Shown here: in pieces, positions 23,814 to 32,700 of the stretch
Layout: each line of letters begins with the position of its first letter
How positions within the stretch are numbered: position 1 is the first letter of the stretch
Source of the DNA: Marinobacter sp. LV10R510-11A
GTDB taxonomy: Bacteria > Pseudomonadota > Gammaproteobacteria > Pseudomonadales > Oleiphilaceae
Length of the DNA stretch: 64,000 nt
Reading direction: 5' to 3'
Assembly: GCF_900215155.1 (NCBI RefSeq)
Contig: NZ_LT907980.1
Location: 4,030,001-4,094,000 of the forward strand
Notes under the pieces: model-generated
Told to the model about the DNA's origin: nothing
Databases searched by the model: none
Seen by the model: the letters and a program-made list of their open reading frames with translations, nothing else
Made by a program: the position numbers and the translations under genes

Positions 23814-25619
23814 ATGAATGCTCCTTTTAAGCTGCGGCCTTACCAACAGGAAGCCGTTGACGCCACTTTGAAACATTTTCGCAAATCGGATGATTCTGCC
23901 GTTATTGTGCTGCCGACCGGTGCGGGGAAAAGTCTGGTCATTGCCGAGTTGGCCCGCCTTGCTCGGCGTAAAATTCTGGTGCTGACCCACGTAAAAGAGC
24001 TTGTTGAGCAGAATCACGCCAAATACCAGAGCTATGGGTTAACGGCCGGCGTCTTCTCTGCCGGGTTAAAACGTAAGGAACATCGGTATCAGGTAACCTT
24101 CGCCAGTGTGCAGTCTGTATCGGCTAATCTGGATCAGTTCAGGGATGAATACTCATTGATCATCATCGATGAGTGCCATCGGGTGAGTGGTGATGACAGC
24201 AGTCAGTATCAAACAATCATCGAGCTGCTGCGGCAACAGAATGCCTCCCTTAAAGTGCTGGGGCTAACCGCCACACCCTATCGCCTGGGCATGGGCTGGA
24301 TCTATCGCTATCACTACCGGGGCTTTGTCCGTAGCTGTAGTGATGAGAGTGACGAGCAGAATAAGCCCTTTGGGCATTGCATTTATGAACTGCCGTTGAG
24401 CTATATGATTAATCGGGGGTATCTCACCAAGCCGGAGTTGGTTAACGCGGCGGTGGCGCAATACGATTTCTCCGCGCTGTCTCAGAACCGCTTTGGCGAA
24501 TACACCGAAAAAGATGTTAACCAGCTGCTGAGCAAACATCAGCGTGTAACCCGTGCCATTATTGAACAGGTGATGGAGCTGGCCGTTGAGCGTAAGGCGG
24601 TGATGATCTTTGCTGCAACGGTGGATCATGCGCGGGAGATCACCGGCTATCTGCCGGAACACCAAACAGCCTTGATTACCGGCGCTACCGATCAGAATGA
24701 AAGGGACTCACTGATTCAGCGCTTTAAACAGCGGCAGTTAAAGTATCTGGTGAATGTATCCGTACTCACCACGGGCTTTGATGCGCCCCATGTGGACTTT
24801 ATCGCCATTCTTCGCCCGACCCAGTCGGTCAGCCTGTATCAGCAGATCGTGGGTCGCGGTCTTCGCCTGGACGAAGGTAAGCAGGATTGTCTGGTGATTG
24901 ATTACGCGGGCAACAGAGTCAATCTTTACCACCCGGAAGTGGGGGAGAAGAAACCGAACCCCGACAGTGAGCCGGTGCAGGTATTCTGCCCAGGCTGTGG
25001 TTTTGCCAATATCTTTTGGGGCAAAACAGATAGTGAAGGCCATGTTATCGAGCACTACGGACGCCGTTGTCACGGGCTGTTAGGGCTTGCTGAAGAGGAT
25101 GAGCCTGCAGCGCAGAACGGGCGCCCTGAACAGTGCGATTTCCGCTTTCGTTTCAAGGAGTGCCCACACTGCGGTGGCGAGAATGATATCGCGGCTCGTA
25201 ACTGTCACCAGTGTAAAAAAGCGATCATCGACCCGGATGATCAGCTAAAAGATGCTCTGAAACTTAAAGATGCCATGGTGATCCGTTGCGCTGGGATCAC
25301 GTTAAGCGCCCATAAAGGCAAAACCGACAGCAAAAACGAGAGCAAACTGAAAATTACCTATCACGGTGAAGATGGGGAAGAACTCAGCGAGTCTTTTGAT
25401 TTCAGCAAGCCGGCACAGCGCAACGTCTTTAATAGACTGTTTGGACGGCGTTTAGCGAATAGCCAGGCCCCGCAAGCGTTCAGCAGGATTGAGGAGGTGC
25501 TTGAGATACAAGCCTTGTTGCCTGCACCGGATTTTGTCATTGCCCGCAAACAAAAGCACTACTGGCAGGTGCAGGAACGGATCTTTGATTATCAGGGTAA
25601 CTATCGTAAGGCATTTTGA
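23814..25619 (+). CDS. radD: RadD-type superfamily 2 helicase, copy 2
   Basis: This paralogue of the gene at 18185 has 601 residues with all helicase motifs and the C-terminal Cys cluster intact. By eye the first 470 bases differ from copy 1 at about one position. The middle and 3' thirds carry many silent and some amino-acid changes. Two insertions ([11 protein letters not shown] after FVRS, and [12 protein letters not shown] near residue 500) account for the extra length. A block of about 120 bp around the Cys cluster (25140-25270) is again almost identical. This mosaic suggests gene conversion. It follows higBA and precedes broken RNase Z copy B. Confidence 0.93.
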   Translation: MNAPFKLRPYQQEAVDATLKHFRKSDDSAVIVLPTGAGKSLVIAELARLARRKILVLTHVKELVEQNHAKYQSYGLTAGVFSAGLKRKEHRYQVTFASVQSVSANLDQFRDEYSLIIIDECHRVSGDDSSQYQTIIELLRQQNASLKVLGLTATPYRLGMGWIYRYHYRGFVRSCSDESDEQNKPFGHCIYELPLSYMINRGYLTKPELVNAAVAQYDFSALSQNRFGEYTEKDVNQLLSKHQRVTRAIIEQVMELAVERKAVMIFAATVDHAREITGYLPEHQTALITGATDQNERDSLIQRFKQRQLKYLVNVSVLTTGFDAPHVDFIAILRPTQSVSLYQQIVGRGLRLDEGKQDCLVIDYAGNRVNLYHPEVGEKKPNPDSEPVQVFCPGCGFANIFWGKTDSEGHVIEHYGRRCHGLLGLAEEDEPAAQNGRPEQCDFRFRFKECPHCGGENDIAARNCHQCKKAIIDPDDQLKDALKLKDAMVIRCAGITLSAHKGKTDSKNESKLKITYHGEDGEELSESFDFSKPAQRNVFNRLFGRRLANSQAPQAFSRIEEVLEIQALLPAPDFVIARKQKHYWQVQERIFDYQGNYRKAF

Positions 25620-25641
25620 AGAGTAGTAGGCCCTTATGTGG

Positions 25642-26044
25642 TCAGGGCCCAACCCGGTCGGCCACATCCTGGGTGTAGGTGGCTTCGTGAATCAGCACAT
25701 GGCTGCCCCAATTAGGCCCGGGTTCGATGCCATCTTCCTTTAGTTTGTCCTGCAACAGTTGTCGCTCGATGTTGTGTTCAGTAAACACGTAGGCACGGCA
25801 GGGTACTCGATGAGACAGCGCCACGTTGGTCACCTCGAAGTTTTGATCCTGCCAGCAAAAGTCCGGTGCTTCGGAATCGATGAAGTTCAGGGTATAGCCG
25901 GGGCTGGAGTCGCTGTTTTCGAGCGTCGCGGTGATGAAACGCTGAGTCTGGACGGGGGCGATAACGTCCAGAGGTTCTGTGCGGCCCAGCATGGAGGCAC
26001 TGGCGAGCAGCCCCGGCAGACGTGCCCAGAAAGGTGAATTCCAT
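25642..26044 (-). pseudogene. RNase Z-like metallo-beta-lactamase gene, copy B, two deletions
   Basis: The gene starts [11 protein letters not shown] at 26044 and then jumps, out of frame, to the segment SMLGRTEPLDVIAPV through YVFTEHNIERQLLQDKL, GPNWG and [19 protein letters not shown]. The first junction lies in TGCCGGG, which would occur twice in the full gene; the second lies in GGC. It lacks the metal site and the segment ELQKG...ACKG that copy A retains, while copy A lacks the middle that is present here. Both copies end at the same premature stop beside radD. Confidence 0.8.
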
Positions 26045-26060
26045 AGTTCCTCGTTTTCGT

Positions 26061-26363
26061 TCAGCTTTGGGTCAACGCAAAACTGATTAGCCAGCGGTTG
26101 CCGCGCTCAATCTTCGAAACCTGGTGTTGGTGAAGATCCGGCCGGAAGAGTATGACTCTCCCAAACAGATTGAATATGTTTTTTTCGCAGATGAACTCGC
26201 CGCCGGCTTTGGGCCTAACCAGTACGCAGTTGAGCTTGTACAGCCGGCCTTCGGATACCATGTCCACGTGGGGAACCACTTTGTGGCCCTCTGGATAACG
26301 CACCAGGTAAATGCTCAGGCGTTTGGAGTAGAAGAGAATCCGGGTTTTTACGTTTAATGACAT
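26061..26363 (-). CDS. Small 2-oxoglutarate/Fe(II) oxygenase-like protein
   Basis: The 100 residues contain the HxD pair in PHVDMVSEG, the distal His in DLHQHQVSKI and an Arg in ERGNRWLISFAL, in the order of the 2OG-Fe(II) double-stranded beta-helix core. The Lys-rich start (MSLNVKTRILFYS) is short compared with usual members, which have about 180 residues or more, so it may be a minimal form or a 5'-truncated gene. The substrate is unknown. Confidence 0.55.
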   Translation of the reverse strand: MSLNVKTRILFYSKRLSIYLVRYPEGHKVVPHVDMVSEGRLYKLNCVLVRPKAGGEFICEKNIFNLFGRVILFRPDLHQHQVSKIERGNRWLISFALTQS

Positions 26364-26693
26364 CGTGTACGTGTTCGCTTGGAAGTAAGTTGCCCTTCAA
26401 TTGTGCGCGCGGAGGGCGAGAATTTAAAGAGGCCTATGTCCCCAGCACTGATAACGCCGGAAAAGGCTCCGGTGGAAACCAGCTGTAGTACCACCCCGAG
26501 CCCAATGCCACCCGGGGTGAACTTTTGGAACGCGAACGCGCCCGACACCGTGCAAGAAATACTGTTGGTGATATCGGCAGTCGTCAAAGTAGTGCTCGAT
26601 GCCTGAGCGGATTGCTTGCTCTATCTCAACTTCGGAGACGCTGTGCTCGTGCGATGTGACAATGGGCATAGTGACAGGCGTATCTGCGGGCAT
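26354..26693 (-). pseudogene. Hypothetical gene, probably frameshifted
   Basis: ATG at 26693 begins MPADTPVTMPIVTSHEHS, then EVEIEQAIRSGIEHYFDDC. From about 26580 the protein-like frame changes by one to DITNSISCTVSGAFAFQKF, then FTPGGIGLGVVLQLV. The start is similar to VEIEHAIRAGI encoded at about 22440-22500 (minus strand), so at least two copies existed. I do not recognise the family. Either frame alone is open, so this could be two overlapping frames rather than one broken gene. Confidence 0.4.
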
Positions 26694-26699
26694 AGGCGT

Positions 26700-27365
26700 T
26701 CAGTCTCTCAGGTTCAATCCCATGTCCCAGAAGTCGATTTCCAGACGGGTTGCGTCCCGGAAAATTCGGGTCAGTTGTTCGAACCGCGCAGGGGACACGT
26801 CAGCCAGTCGTTCATCCAGCCAGCGAATCTCCGCCTGCATGGCGTCCTGGAACTCGTCGCTTTCATACATGGCGATCCAGGCATCGTAGGGGTTGGCACC
26901 ACCCCGGATGGTTTCCGCGCGGTCCAGCCAGTTGGCAATCTCGCCATAGCCCACCATACAGGGGGATAGGGCTACGTGCAGATCCAGAAGATCGCCGCGG
27001 TTGCCGGTGTCGAGTACATAGCGGGTATAGGCGAGGGTGGCACGGGCTTCCGGCAGGTTCGCCAGTTCGTCCTCTGAAATCCCCCACTCGTTACAGTAAC
27101 GGATGTGCAGGTCCAGTTCAGTATCCAGGATGGCCTGCAACCCGTCTTTGGCTTGCCGAAGGTCAGATAGGGTCGGGCTTTTGTAGGCGGCCAGGGCAAA
27201 GGCGCGAGCAAACTGAATCAGGAACAGATAGTCCTGTTTGAGGTAATGCTGGAACGCCTCCGGGGCCAGTGAGGCATTACCCAGTTGCCGAACAAAGCTG
27301 TGCTCGATGTAGTCACGCCATTCGGTTGGGCAGTTCTTTTTGAGGTCTTCAAACTGGTAGGGCAT
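26700..27365 (-). CDS. tenA: TenA family thiaminase II / aminopyrimidine aminohydrolase
   Basis: TenA hydrolyses aminopyrimidines and thiamin for salvage of the pyrimidine moiety of vitamin B1. The 221 residues show AFQHYLKQDYLFLIQFARAF, the catalytic Cys in ALSPCMVGYGEI and a C-terminal IFRDATRLEIDFWDMGL with the conserved Glu. No other thiamin genes are nearby and no TPP riboswitch is evident in the 230 bp upstream. The gene is intact. Confidence 0.93.
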   Translation of the reverse strand: MPYQFEDLKKNCPTEWRDYIEHSFVRQLGNASLAPEAFQHYLKQDYLFLIQFARAFALAAYKSPTLSDLRQAKDGLQAILDTELDLHIRYCNEWGISEDELANLPEARATLAYTRYVLDTGNRGDLLDLHVALSPCMVGYGEIANWLDRAETIRGGANPYDAWIAMYESDEFQDAMQAEIRWLDERLADVSPARFEQLTRIFRDATRLEIDFWDMGLNLRD

Positions 27366-27433
27366 GGAGTTGCTCTTCTGAAGGGTTTCACTGCATTATT
27401 TCAGAAATCGGGGGCTTTGTTCGAGGGGTAAAA

Positions 27434-27453
27434 CCAAGACAGATTTATTTTCT
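27434..27453 (+). repeat. Dispersed motif, copy 9 (diverged)
   Basis: The copy aaccaagacagatttatttt differs at the ggg core. It is the last copy found in the window, between tenA and the alcohol dehydrogenase gene. Confidence 0.55.
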
Positions 27454-27598
27454 ATGGCTTCCGGATCGGTACAATCTCAAATCGCGGCTAGCCGCGAGCT
27501 CCAGTCTTTAATTTCCGTGAAAGCTTCCCTTTATAGCCCTCTGTAGTTTAAAAATAGGGATGAGTTGATGCCCATTTATCTTCAGGACGATATTTTCT

Positions 27599-28741
27599 AT
27601 GTTAGGCACTTTTAGCTTGGTAACCCCGGCCGAGATCGTTTTCGGGCGGGGCCAGATAGCCCAACTGAATGATCGGGCGACAAAGCTGGGGTCGCGAGCA
27701 CTGATTGTGCACGGTAGAAGTCCGGGCAGGCTCGCGGATGTCTTCGAATCCTTGAAAACCGTCGATATCGTCCAAACCCTGTCAGTTGGAAAAGAACCAG
27801 ACCTGAACACACTGACCGTTGCTATTGAGGAGGGTAAAGCACTGGGTATCGATCTGGTACTCGGGATCGGCGGTGGCTCTGTTATGGATTCAGCGAAAGT
27901 ACTTGCGGCTATGCTGCCCAGCCAGACAAGTTTGTTGAGCCATCTGGAGGTAGTAGGAAGCGGGTTGCCATTATCAGCCAAGCGGCTGCCGTTGATCCTG
28001 GTTCCCACCACGTCCGGCACAGGTGCAGAAGTGACTCGAAACGCCGTTATCGATATTCCGGAGGCCCAGCGCAAGGTGAGCCTTCGGGATAACCAGTTGC
28101 TCCCCGACCTTGCCCTGGTAGACCCGGCAATGACTGATAACTGTCCCAGGCGGGTCAGCTTACACTCTGGGCTGGATGCGATAACCCAGGTTATCGAACC
28201 CTACCTGTCGTCGCGCGCCAATCTATTCACGGATATGTTGTGTAAAGAGGCGATTCCCAAGGGGCTCCTGGCGCTAAAGCAACTGATGGACGCGGAGTCT
28301 AAAGAGGCGCGTGATGCTCTGGCTCAGGTGAGCCTCTTCGGCGGGCTTGCGCTTGCCAACTCGGGGTTGGGTGTGGTGCACGGCCTTGCGGGCCCTTTAG
28401 GTGGATTATGCGGTGCGCCCCACGGCGCTATTTGCGGCGCCTTGTTACCAGCGGGCATTGCCGCTAACCGTGATAGCGTGGTCGACGCTGACCAGAAGGC
28501 TCGTATCGATCATGTGATTGGCTGGATTGCTGAGGTATTTGAGACGTCCGCCGACCTGGCGCTGCCCCGTTTTCGTGAATGGATCATTCAGAGTGGATTG
28601 CCCGGGCTCGCCTCAATCGGTGTGACTGATGAACACATGAGTGCGGCCTCCCAGGCAGCGGTTAGCTCTTCCTCCATGAAGGCCAACCCCGTTGTTTTGC
28701 CAGCGGCAACCATTGAGCAGATTATGCGCCAGTCATTGTGA
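27599..28741 (+). CDS. Iron-containing alcohol dehydrogenase family protein
   Basis: This group III dehydrogenase-like protein of 380 residues has the nucleotide-binding loop GIGGGSVMDSAKVLA and LVPTTSGTGAEVTRNAV. Compared with FucO, the metal ligand positions read D (in SGLDAITQ), Gln instead of His, Gly instead of His (VHGLAGPLGG), and His (APHGAICGALLP). I recall a subfamily with this LDALTQ/VHGFAGPLGG pattern, so it may be genuine for that branch, but iron binding as in FucO is doubtful. The substrate is unknown. The gene stands alone on the plus strand. Confidence 0.88.
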   Translation: MLGTFSLVTPAEIVFGRGQIAQLNDRATKLGSRALIVHGRSPGRLADVFESLKTVDIVQTLSVGKEPDLNTLTVAIEEGKALGIDLVLGIGGGSVMDSAKVLAAMLPSQTSLLSHLEVVGSGLPLSAKRLPLILVPTTSGTGAEVTRNAVIDIPEAQRKVSLRDNQLLPDLALVDPAMTDNCPRRVSLHSGLDAITQVIEPYLSSRANLFTDMLCKEAIPKGLLALKQLMDAESKEARDALAQVSLFGGLALANSGLGVVHGLAGPLGGLCGAPHGAICGALLPAGIAANRDSVVDADQKARIDHVIGWIAEVFETSADLALPRFREWIIQSGLPGLASIGVTDEHMSAASQAAVSSSSMKANPVVLPAATIEQIMRQSL

Positions 28742-28797
28742 TCAAACCCAGCTGTTACAGCTGCCGGAAAAAGTTTGAGCCCTCTGCGCTCAGGTTT

Positions 28798-29406
28798 TCA
28801 TTCATCAGCCCGGGTGGAAGGCTCGCTTTCGCTGCGCCGTTGAACATCTTTCTTGGCATCCTCCAGAAAGGATTCGACGGTTTCGCCCGGATAAAGCAGC
28901 TGCTGCTCAATCATTGAGTCACGCCATGCGGACGCCTCGAAAATGCAGCGATAGTGGTTCGGGAATTCAATATACAGTCGCTCGAAATATTCGCGCGCCC
29001 GGGGTTTGTTCGGCTCTAGCTTTCGCGAGTTCAGAACGGCCATATTGTAAAGCGCCGCCGCACGGACACTATCTTCCTGGGCTGGATCCTGATAGATCAC
29101 CTCAAGCCGTGCCATGACCTCTTCATAGCCACTAAGGTGATGACGCTTCAGAACGTCGACCGCTGACTCAAGAACTTTGTCCTCGTTATGGGCACAGGGC
29201 GATTCGGCATGGTCGGCGATGTAACGATCGACAGCCTTTCCAACCTCACGCTGATACTTGTGCTTCTGCTCCTGGCTGTAAACCGTACCTGTACCAACTA
29301 CCGTGGTGATGGTTCCTGGCAGCGGCGCACAGCCTGCAAACATCAGGAATGTAATTAACCCAAGGGATAACATCATTGCGGGCGCAGGTGACCTGAAACT
29401 CATCAT
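28798..29406 (-). CDS. Hypothetical lipoprotein with TPR-like helices
   Basis: A signal peptide with lipobox MFAGC marks a lipoprotein of about 202 residues. The mature part is helical (RAAALYNMAVLNSRKLEPNK, AREYFERLYIEFPNHYRC) and resembles tetratricopeptide or Sel1-like repeats. ATG at 29406 follows AGGGAAAG at good spacing and is preferred to 29430. The family was not recognised. Confidence 0.6.
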   Translation of the reverse strand: MMSFRSPAPAMMLSLGLITFLMFAGCAPLPGTITTVVGTGTVYSQEQKHKYQREVGKAVDRYIADHAESPCAHNEDKVLESAVDVLKRHHLSGYEEVMARLEVIYQDPAQEDSVRAAALYNMAVLNSRKLEPNKPRAREYFERLYIEFPNHYRCIFEASAWRDSMIEQQLLYPGETVESFLEDAKKDVQRRSESEPSTRADE

Positions 29407-29430
29407 TGTATCTTTCCCTGAAATTTGCAT

Positions 29431-29619
29431 TTATTCAAAGCCATAGCTTAGGAATAATCCCTTCGGTACAGGCTCAACCCAGACCTCAGACTCTACCTGT
29501 GTCCGTGCATAAAAACAGAGGCCGTTGTCACCTTTTAACCGGGTAACCGACAAAAGCAGGTCGCCTGGAAATGACTGAAGCGTATATTCGGTCAGCGCAA
29601 ATACGTTATAACTCAGCAT
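29431..29619 (-). pseudogene. Short ORF, probably the 3' remnant of a lost gene
   Basis: The 62 residues (SYNVFALTEYTLQSFPGDLL, GDNGLCFYARTQVESEV) are unrecognised. The ATG at 29619 falls inside the frnE fragment (29617 onward), so the frame's start was created by that junction and the real 5' part is gone. The stop abuts the lipoprotein gene. Confidence 0.4.
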
Positions 29620-29766
29620 GGTGCGCTATCGGCTATGCCGCGCCTGGAGCACGCCATGGCGCAGCTGGCGCCAGAGTATGAGTTCATTGTTGAATAGCAT
29701 GCGTTTGAGCTGGCCCCGGATCACAGCGGGGCGGGTGAGCCGATTCTGCCGGCATTGGCCCGAACG
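29617..29766 (+). pseudogene. frnE (DsbA-family) fragment, N-terminal part
   Basis: This stretch matches 32745-32892 of the intact frnE-like gene, with an in-frame TAG in place of a Trp codon and no start codon. It covers roughly residues 15-63. A fragment from the C-terminal half of the same gene lies at 49178-49399. Confidence 0.8.
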
Positions 29767-29850
29767 TTAAATCATTTTAAGTACGCAGGCGTTAGACAAA
29801 TCGCTATGTTTTATAGGCTAGTCCAATGTACATAGAGCAAAGAGGTTACT

Positions 29851-30039
29851 ATGAAAGACGCAAACACGGATAAAGCAGAAGGCACGAAGGATAAAGCGGT
29901 AGGCAAAGTAAAAGAGACCGTTGGCAAAGTCACAGGCAATGAAAAGACAGAAGCTGAGGGTAAGGGCCAGAACACCAAGGGCCACGCCGAAGAGACTAAA
30001 GGTAAAATCAAGAAAACGATTGATAAAGCAACTGACTGA
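29851..30039 (+). CDS. csbD: CsbD family stress protein
   Basis: This 62-residue, highly charged, Lys- and Glu-rich protein is of the CsbD type (DKAEGTKDKAVGKVKETVGK, then VTGNEKTEAEGKGQ), made of amphipathic helices and usually induced by general stress. AGAGG precedes the ATG, and a strong hairpin terminator follows at 30061. The molecular role is unknown. Confidence 0.9.
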   Translation: MKDANTDKAEGTKDKAVGKVKETVGKVTGNEKTEAEGKGQNTKGHAEETKGKIKKTIDKATD

Positions 30040-30060
30040 TTCAAGTTGCTTAACACTAGA

Positions 30061-30083
30061 AGCAGCCGGAAGGCTGCTTTTTT
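30061..30083 (+). terminator. Rho-independent terminator of csbD
   Basis: AGCAGCC-ggaa-GGCTGCT followed by six T residues, 22 bases after the csbD stop. Confidence 0.9.
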
Positions 30084-30793
30084 GTGCTGGTGTTTTTCGC
30101 GGGTCTAGCGGGCTTGTTCTATTGAGTTTATCTGCCGCATCTTACTTTGGTAAGGTCGATTCAGGAAGAGCGGAACTCGTTACACCTACCTTTTCGATTG
30201 ATTCGAAGTTAGTCCCCTTAATATTTAGAACTAGGGTTAAAAAATGGCAGAGTCATCACTCAAGAAACAACTCGGTTAGGCGGTTTTTGTTCGCCATTGA
30301 TTAATATTTATTAATGTCGCGCAGGATTTTATCCGTGCCGAACGGCCCGTCTAGCATGGTTGGCTAGATGTCTCTATTTTTGGGTTAATGCCGTAAAGAT
30401 ATAAAATTGTGGTGGTATAAATGCCAAAAAAGTTGAGTAAATATAATAAAGTATAAAAAATAGTAAATAAGTAGATACATATTTTATCACATATAACTTG
30501 AAGTTTTGATAGCGAATTCGTCTATACTGCTTCGTTTGATCGAACCTGTTTGCTGTACTTAATTCACGGAATTTGATTTCGACGCCAGACCGCTGAAATA
30601 TTACAAATTTTCGTTAGCCTTCTGCAAATCAATTATGTGGCTTATGCTTTTTGTAACGCAGTCGCAATGCTCTCCCCGGCACTGATTCGGCATTTAGTGC
30701 CATTTGGTACCGGGAGTGTGAGAGCAAACGCCAGTAGTCGCTCGCAAACCAGTAGCATTTTGAATAAAAACGGGAATATATGAGGAAAAACCC
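30084..30793. other. AT-rich intergenic region of about 700 bp
   Basis: No convincing gene is seen on either strand. The part from about 30300 to 30540 is far richer in A and T than the rest of the window (runs such as ataataaagtataaaaaatag). It separates csbD from the disrupted outer-membrane gene and may contain its promoter. Confidence 0.6.
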
Positions 30794-30992
30794 ATGAAAC
30801 TTATGCACTCTGCGGCAATCATTTGTTTGGCACTTTCACCCGCACTGGTTACGGCTGAACCCGAGTCCGGTGACGGCCTCTTTGCTCCTGGATTCAAGTG
30901 ATAAAGGGTTCGACAGCAACACCGCTGCCGTCAGCTTTGACGTGGGCAAGTTCTTCACCGACCGCCTAGCCGCTGGCTTACGCCTTGGATTC

Positions 30993-32080
30993 ATAGAATA
31001 AGTGCAGCACTTTGGATGAACAGGTAGAGGTAGGAGGGCCCTTGCCGGTACCCTCATTCGCTTTACCTACCAAAGTGAAGAGAATCATGGGATACCGACA
31101 ACTGACCCAGGCACAACGATACCAGATTTCGGCCTTCTTGAGAGTAGGCTGGAGCCAGCGGAAAATAGCCCGGGAGATCAACTGCCACAGCTCGACCATC
31201 AGTCGGGAGCTACGTCGTAATCGAAGCCTGACTGAATACGAGCCGATGGAAGCCAGTCGTTTGTCCATACATCGGCGCAAAGGAGCTCGCAAATCTCATA
31301 AACGAGCGCCCTCATTGATAGATTGGGTGGCCAAGCAGATTCAGAGTGAATGGAGTCCTGATCAGATAGCCGGTTTTATGAGGCGAGTTGGCAGTATCCA
31401 AGTCAGCCATCAGTGGATTTACAATCTGATTTACCGGGACAAAATAGCAGGTGGCGACCTCTGGAGGTATTGTCGCTTGCCTTACCAGAGACGTTATCAG
31501 CGCCATCTTGCCAAGCGAGCGGGGTTAGGCAAGATCCCGGATCGCGTAGGCATTGAGTGCCGCCCTAAAGCCGTCGATGATCGCCTGCATATAGGCCACT
31601 GGGAAGGAGATACAATCCTTCACGGGCATAAGAATTCAGGCGCGGTCACTCTGGTTGAAAGACGGTCCGGCTACCTGCTCGCAGGCTGTGTGCCGAAGCT
31701 GAAAGCCCACTTAGTTACAGATGTCATCATCCGTGAGTTAAGGCCGATCAGAGGGGCCGTACAGACGATGACACTGGACAACGGTTCTGAATTTTCGGAC
31801 CACCAAACATTTAGCAAAGCGTTGTCGCTGACGTCGTATTTCTGTGACCCTTACCGGTCCAGTCAGCGTGGCTCCAACGAGAATACGAATGGCCTATTGA
31901 GGCAATACTTTCCGAAAGGCACTGACTTCGCCAAGGTGTCCAGAAAGGCAACCAGGCAAGCGGTGAACAGACTGAATAACCGACCACGAAAACGGCTGGG
32001 TTATCGCACACCGGCAGAAGTTTTCTGGGGCGAATACTCAGGAGGCTTGGATACGAGCGGTGCTGCACTTATTACTTGAA
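30993..32080 (+). mobile_element. IS30-family insertion sequence
   Basis: Inverted ends AATAAGTGCAGCAC (30997-31010) and its reverse complement (32060-32073) enclose a single transposase gene. Outside them the flanks stay similar (GGATTCA on both sides), so the ends may extend to about 28 bp. The boundaries given assume a 2-bp TC target duplication (30991-30992 and 32081-32082) and restore a continuous barrel reading frame, but the exact ends are uncertain by several bases. Confidence 0.75.
31087..32079 (+). CDS. IS30-family DDE transposase
   Basis: The 330-residue transposase starts MGYRQLTQAQRYQISAF with an HTH for end binding (WSQRKIAREINCHSSTISRE). The DDE catalytic core has HIGHWEGDTI, MTLDNGSEF and SNENTNGLLRQYFPKG. 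RPRKRLGYRTPAEVF is the usual IS30 C-terminus. It appears intact and could be active. ATG at 31087 gives the canonical N-terminus; a frame open to 31012 lacks similarity there. Confidence 0.95.
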   Translation: MGYRQLTQAQRYQISAFLRVGWSQRKIAREINCHSSTISRELRRNRSLTEYEPMEASRLSIHRRKGARKSHKRAPSLIDWVAKQIQSEWSPDQIAGFMRRVGSIQVSHQWIYNLIYRDKIAGGDLWRYCRLPYQRRYQRHLAKRAGLGKIPDRVGIECRPKAVDDRLHIGHWEGDTILHGHKNSGAVTLVERRSGYLLAGCVPKLKAHLVTDVIIRELRPIRGAVQTMTLDNGSEFSDHQTFSKALSLTSYFCDPYRSSQRGSNENTNGLLRQYFPKGTDFAKVSRKATRQAVNRLNNRPRKRLGYRTPAEVFWGEYSGGLDTSGAALIT

Positions 32081-32446
32081 TCCAGGGCCAAAGCTTTGGT
32101 TTTGCGGATTCGGAAAATAATTCGAGTTGGTCCGGCGCCTCACGAGCCTTTGTCGATTACCACTTTGACGCAGGTAGTTGGCAGCCCTTTGTCGGTGCCA
32201 ACCTCGGTGGTATCTATGGCGATGAAGTGGATGAAACTTTCTTCGCAGGCCCTGAGGCCGGCGTAAAGTATTATGTTAGGGACAAAACCTACATCACCGT
32301 TCAGATGGAATATCAGGTTTTCTTTGATAGCGCCAGCAGCGCCGACGACAACTTTGATGATGGCGCCTTCGCATACAGCGCAGGTATCGGTTACAACTTC
32401 TGATCGATAACCATACCCGCTCTCCTGAAATTTTGGGGAGCAGCAT

Positions 32447-32478
32447 GAGAAATCGGGGCCCTAGTGTCCCGATTTCTC
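32447..32478 (+). terminator. Hairpin downstream of the outer-membrane gene
   Basis: GAGAAATCGGG pairs perfectly with CCCGATTTCTC around a 10-base loop, 44 bp after the stop. The T-run is weak. Confidence 0.6.
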
Positions 32479-32700
32479 CAATTAATATGAGCCTGAATTC
32501 AACGAAATCATTGCAGCCGCTTATCTGGTAATGGCACATACGCTATAGCTCAACTGGCAGGCGCCCATAGACCTTGCAGCTGACCTAGTAATGAAGAGCC
32601 AACCCCCGGTCTCCCAAGAAACCCATTACAATCGGCACAAATTGCTGGATCATGGTGCTATCCATGCCAAGCGCTGCAGCCTTTTAATTTGGAGACCACT

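Larger units (their letters stand above)
30794..32403 (+). pseudogene. Outer-membrane beta-barrel protein gene, frameshifted and split by IS30
   Basis: ATG at 30794 follows GAGGA and encodes a signal peptide (MKLMHSAAIICLALSPALVT then A). The frame is lost at about 30880-30893 and resumes one base off as LLDSSDKGFDSNTAAVSFDV and FFTDRLAAGLRLGF up to the IS. After the IS (32083) it continues QGQSFGFADSENNSSW, VGANLGGIYGDEVD, VKYYVRDKTYITVQMEYQVF and a C-terminal YNF, typical of a barrel signal ending in Phe. Without the IS and frameshift the protein would be about 170 residues, like OmpW/OMP_b-brl families. Confidence 0.8.

Noticed and set aside
30921..32268. CRISPR-like or integron-like arrangement of repeats near the IS
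   Set aside because: The repeated GGATTCA pieces are IS ends or their look-alikes; there are no regular spacers, attC folds or integrase.
32541..32580. Stretch resembling the D-arm half of a tRNA (ctatagctcaactggcag)
   Set aside because: No T-arm, anticodon stem or acceptor pairing follows within 80 bases; at most it is a tRNA relic, and it cannot be supported.
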